The translations under genes were made by a program, and so were the position numbers. Source: Opitutia bacterium Tous-C4FEB (GTDB lineage Bacteria; Verrucomicrobiota; Verrucomicrobiia; Opitutales; Opitutaceae). Taken from it: a stretch of DNA of 64,000 nt. The stretch is from NCBI GenBank assembly GCA_002304445.1, contig NEVA01000009.1:62001-126000 (forward strand), given 5' to 3'. A model generated the notes under the pieces. It was not told where the DNA came from. It ran no database searches and was given only the letters and a program-made list of their open reading frames with translations. This document shows, in pieces, positions 62,158 to 64,000 of the stretch. Each line of letters begins with the position of its first letter. Positions within the stretch are counted from its first letter, which is position 1.

Positions 62158-62793
62158 TCAGTCCGGCCGTTTTTCCCGGCCTAGCCAACGCCAAAGCACC
62201 CACGAAGCGGCGATGGTGCCGAGGAAAGTGATCGCGGCGGTGGTCGCCGAATCGTCGGCCGCCACGGAGTAGATCACGGCGACCACCAAGTTCGGCCCGA
62301 GCGTCGCCAAAAATATCTTCTTCACCGGCACCCCGGTGGCCGCCGCGAGAATCACCGAAGTCTCAGCCAACACCGGCACGCTGCGCAGACACGCCAACGT
62401 GAGGGCCAACCGGCGTTGCAAGGCTTCGCGCAGCTTCGTGAGCTCGGCTTCCGGGAAGAATTTGGGCGCAATCCGTCCGACCGCCGTGCGACCAAACCAC
62501 GCGGCGGCCAAGACTCCCGCCGAGAGCCCGAGCGTGCCGCCCACGATCCCCGCCACGACTCCGCCCTTGGCCGCAAGATACATAATCACCAGCGTCGCCG
62601 GCACCGGAGCCACCGAGTCGGCCGCGAGCATCATGATCGCGATCCCGGTCAACCCGGCCGTGCGGTGCTGCTGCGACTCCAACAAAGGCAACGCAAACGC
62701 CTCGCCAAAAATCACGAACGGGACGCACACCAGCGCCATAACGAACGCGACGAAGAGGCCGGTTTTTACGGTCTGGATCGAGGGCGGCTTCAT
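62158..62793 (-). CDS. DedA/VTT-like small membrane protein
   Basis: A 211-residue integral membrane protein from the ATG at 62793 (a GTG at 62814 would overlap the upstream gene). Hydrophobic helices include TGLFVAFVMALVCVPFVIFG, AIMMLAADSVAPVPATLVIM and GVVAGIVGGTLGLSAGVLAA; the pattern SVAPVPATLV and ALTLACLRSVPVLAETSVIL resembles the re-entrant loops of VTT/DedA proteins, which flip lipids or support envelope homeostasis. It starts 8 bp after the permease stop, so the two may be co-transcribed; any functional link is unproven. Confidence 0.75.
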   Translation of the reverse strand: MKPPSIQTVKTGLFVAFVMALVCVPFVIFGEAFALPLLESQQHRTAGLTGIAIMMLAADSVAPVPATLVIMYLAAKGGVVAGIVGGTLGLSAGVLAAAWFGRTAVGRIAPKFFPEAELTKLREALQRRLALTLACLRSVPVLAETSVILAAATGVPVKKIFLATLGPNLVVAVIYSVAADDSATTAAITFLGTIAASWVLWRWLGREKRPD

Positions 62794-62800
62794 TCTGACA

Positions 62801-64000
62801 TCAGCGCCGGTCACGACCGGTCAGTCGGATAATGAACTTGAGCGCGTAGAGATAAGACCGCTCGCGTACGACGAAAGGATCACCCGCCGAACCCTGCACG
62901 CCGAGCGCCTCGATGTTGTCCACGACCGTGCCGTCATCCGGATGCAGCACGATCCAAGTGAGAATTTTGATAAGCTGATCACGCGGATAAGTGTCTTCCA
63001 AATGCTGCAGCACGACCGGCGGCAAGTAGCGCTCGACCGGCATCTGGATCGCATCCGGCACGGCCGCGACGCAGAGGAGGTTGCGCACCCGTTGCACGTC
63101 GTCGCCCCGCAGCCCGGGCCGCCAGGTCGGCAGCTCGCGGCGCACGTTGTCCAACTCATCCTTGGTGTAATCCGTCGCTTCGTCATCCGGCGCGGCGTAG
63201 GGCGCGACGACGCCGTAATCCGACGGCACGCGGAAATTGAGCTGGGCCACATCTTTTGACGTGAGGGCGAGCCACGGTTTTTCTTTTGAAACGGGCGCCA
63301 CGGCGATCGCCGCCGCCATTTCGGCCGCGACGCGTGCCGAGACCCGCGCCTGCCATTCGGCGAGCACGCCGACCGCCGCCCAAGCCGCGAAGACCGGAAT
63401 CAGCCAGAGCTTGCCGCTTCGGGTCGCAAAGCGCTGCGCCGAGTCCCAGCGGAACAGCTTCGTGCCGGCGATGCACCCCGCGACGCCGATGAGCGCGAGC
63501 GCCGGCAGGCTGAACCGGGCCGCGGCGAGTCCGTCACCGGTCACGCACGCCTGAATCGCCTCGACGGCGTAGCGCCCCGGGAAAAAGGCGGAGAGCTGCT
63601 GCGCCCAAGTCGGCAGGCTGGCGAGTTGGACCGCGACCCCGCCGATGATCAGCATCGGCAGAAAAATACACTGCCCGAGCGCCTGCACGGCGGGCACGTT
63701 GTCCGCCAAGGTCGCGATCACCAACCCAAGTCCGATCAACGCAAACGCGACAAAGGTGAACGCGACGAACAGCCCGAGCGGATGCTCCGGCAGGGTCATG
63801 CCCACGGCGAGCGCGAGGCCCAGTTGCAGCAACCCCGCACTGAGAACGATCAGGTAACGCGCCACCGCGGTGCTCACGACAAAGGCCCACGTCGGCAAGG
63901 GCGTGAGCCGGTAACGCCGCCACACGCCCCGCTCGCGCTCGCTCACCATCGACGTCGGCAACCCGAAGCACGCGCCGCCGAGCACGCTGACCGTGAGCAG
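62801..64000 (-). CDS. ABC-2-type transporter permease, C-terminal part (5' end outside window)
   Basis: The frame is open to the window end, giving 399 codons without the N-terminus. The start of the visible part carries the ABC-2 permease region SMVSERERGVWRRYRLTPLP followed by helices WAFVVSTAVARYLIVLSAGL, LGLFVAFTFVAFALIGLGLV and CIFLPMLIIGGVAVQLASLP, and the typical FFPGRYAVEAIQA near the last core helix. After the permease core comes another helix (LWLIPVFAAWAAVGVLAEWQ) and an unusual ~190-residue soluble C-terminal domain (FRVPSDYGVVAPYAAPDDEA, WIVLHPDDGTVVDNIEALG) that I cannot assign. The ATPase partner would be upstream, outside the window. Confidence 0.8.
   Translation of the reverse strand: MLTVSVLGGACFGLPTSMVSERERGVWRRYRLTPLPTWAFVVSTAVARYLIVLSAGLLQLGLALAVGMTLPEHPLGLFVAFTFVAFALIGLGLVIATLADNVPAVQALGQCIFLPMLIIGGVAVQLASLPTWAQQLSAFFPGRYAVEAIQACVTGDGLAAARFSLPALALIGVAGCIAGTKLFRWDSAQRFATRSGKLWLIPVFAAWAAVGVLAEWQARVSARVAAEMAAAIAVAPVSKEKPWLALTSKDVAQLNFRVPSDYGVVAPYAAPDDEATDYTKDELDNVRRELPTWRPGLRGDDVQRVRNLLCVAAVPDAIQMPVERYLPPVVLQHLEDTYPRDQLIKILTWIVLHPDDGTVVDNIEALGVQGSAGDPFVVRERSYLYALKFIIRLTGRDRR

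Overview
The window looks like a chromosomal segment of a Gram-negative, polysaccharide-degrading bacterium, most likely from the Verrucomicrobiota (Opitutales/Opitutaceae-like). This is inferred from gene content: TonB-dependent receptors with N-terminal carboxypeptidase-regulatory domains and no SusD partner, secreted pectate lyases with EF-hand-like tails, a Tat-exported TIM-barrel isomerase, a LacI/sodium-symporter catabolic locus, and ordinary bacterial core genes (rpsA, smc, hisG). No rRNA, tRNA, CRISPR array, transposase or phage gene was seen.

Bases 1-5350 (+ strand) hold a lipid- or hydrocarbon-type cluster. Two CrtI/phytoene-desaturase-like flavoenzymes (the first cut by the window edge) are followed by a FabZ-like dehydratase, a FabI-like reductase, an OleA-like thiolase and an OleB-like alpha/beta hydrolase, with overlapping or nearly touching genes. 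OleC and OleD are not visible. I consider this the most interesting locus in the window. Bases 5449-17900 (- strand) are mostly housekeeping: a strong terminator, rpsA, a small lipoprotein, agmatine-to-putrescine enzymes (aguA, aguB), hisG, a stand-alone 5'-3' exonuclease, smc, and an unusual GNAT acetyltransferase fused to a GT-C membrane glycosyltransferase. Bases 18012-26090 carry a secreted subtilase, two broken RhuM-family stubs, a P1B-4-type metal ATPase, a DinG-like helicase and a small TPR-like protein.

Bases 26139-47790 (- strand) form a pectin/rhamnogalacturonan utilisation region made of two operons, each headed by a TonB-dependent receptor. The first in transcription order runs from 47790 down to 34656: receptor, pectate lyase, (alpha/alpha)6-barrel hydrolase, beta-helix/TIM protein, sialidase-fold protein, GH127 arabinofuranosidase, and Tat-exported isomerase-like protein. 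The second runs from 34460 down to 26139: receptor, DUF3826 protein and two pectate lyases. A LacI-family regulator starts divergently at 48043, and the spacer holds three palindromes of the same type (TTTCA-TGAAA), a plausible self-contained regulatory switch.

Bases 48043-58699 (+ strand) continue from the regulator into a tightly packed catabolic operon: sodium:solute symporter, iron-dependent alcohol dehydrogenase, DapA-family aldolase/dehydratase, four-carbon-acid-sugar kinase, PdxA-family dehydrogenase, secreted beta-propeller protein and a TMTC-like membrane TPR protein. Kinase plus PdxA2-type dehydrogenase is the known pair for tetronate breakdown to dihydroxyacetone phosphate. Bases 58723-64000 (- strand) hold a second sugar-oxidation set (medium-chain dehydrogenase, aldo/keto reductase, FucU/RbsD-type mutarotase, TIM-barrel isomerase) resembling non-phosphorylative L-fucose/L-galactose pathways, then a DedA-like membrane protein and a truncated ABC-2 permease. 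A REP doublet (REPIN-like) sits between two of these genes.

The first ~12 kb looks clearly less GC-rich than the rest (hand counts of single 60-base lines: 30/60 at 1201-1260, 30/60 at 6001-6060, 43/60 at 51001-51060). All assignments come from reading the sequence; no database search was run.
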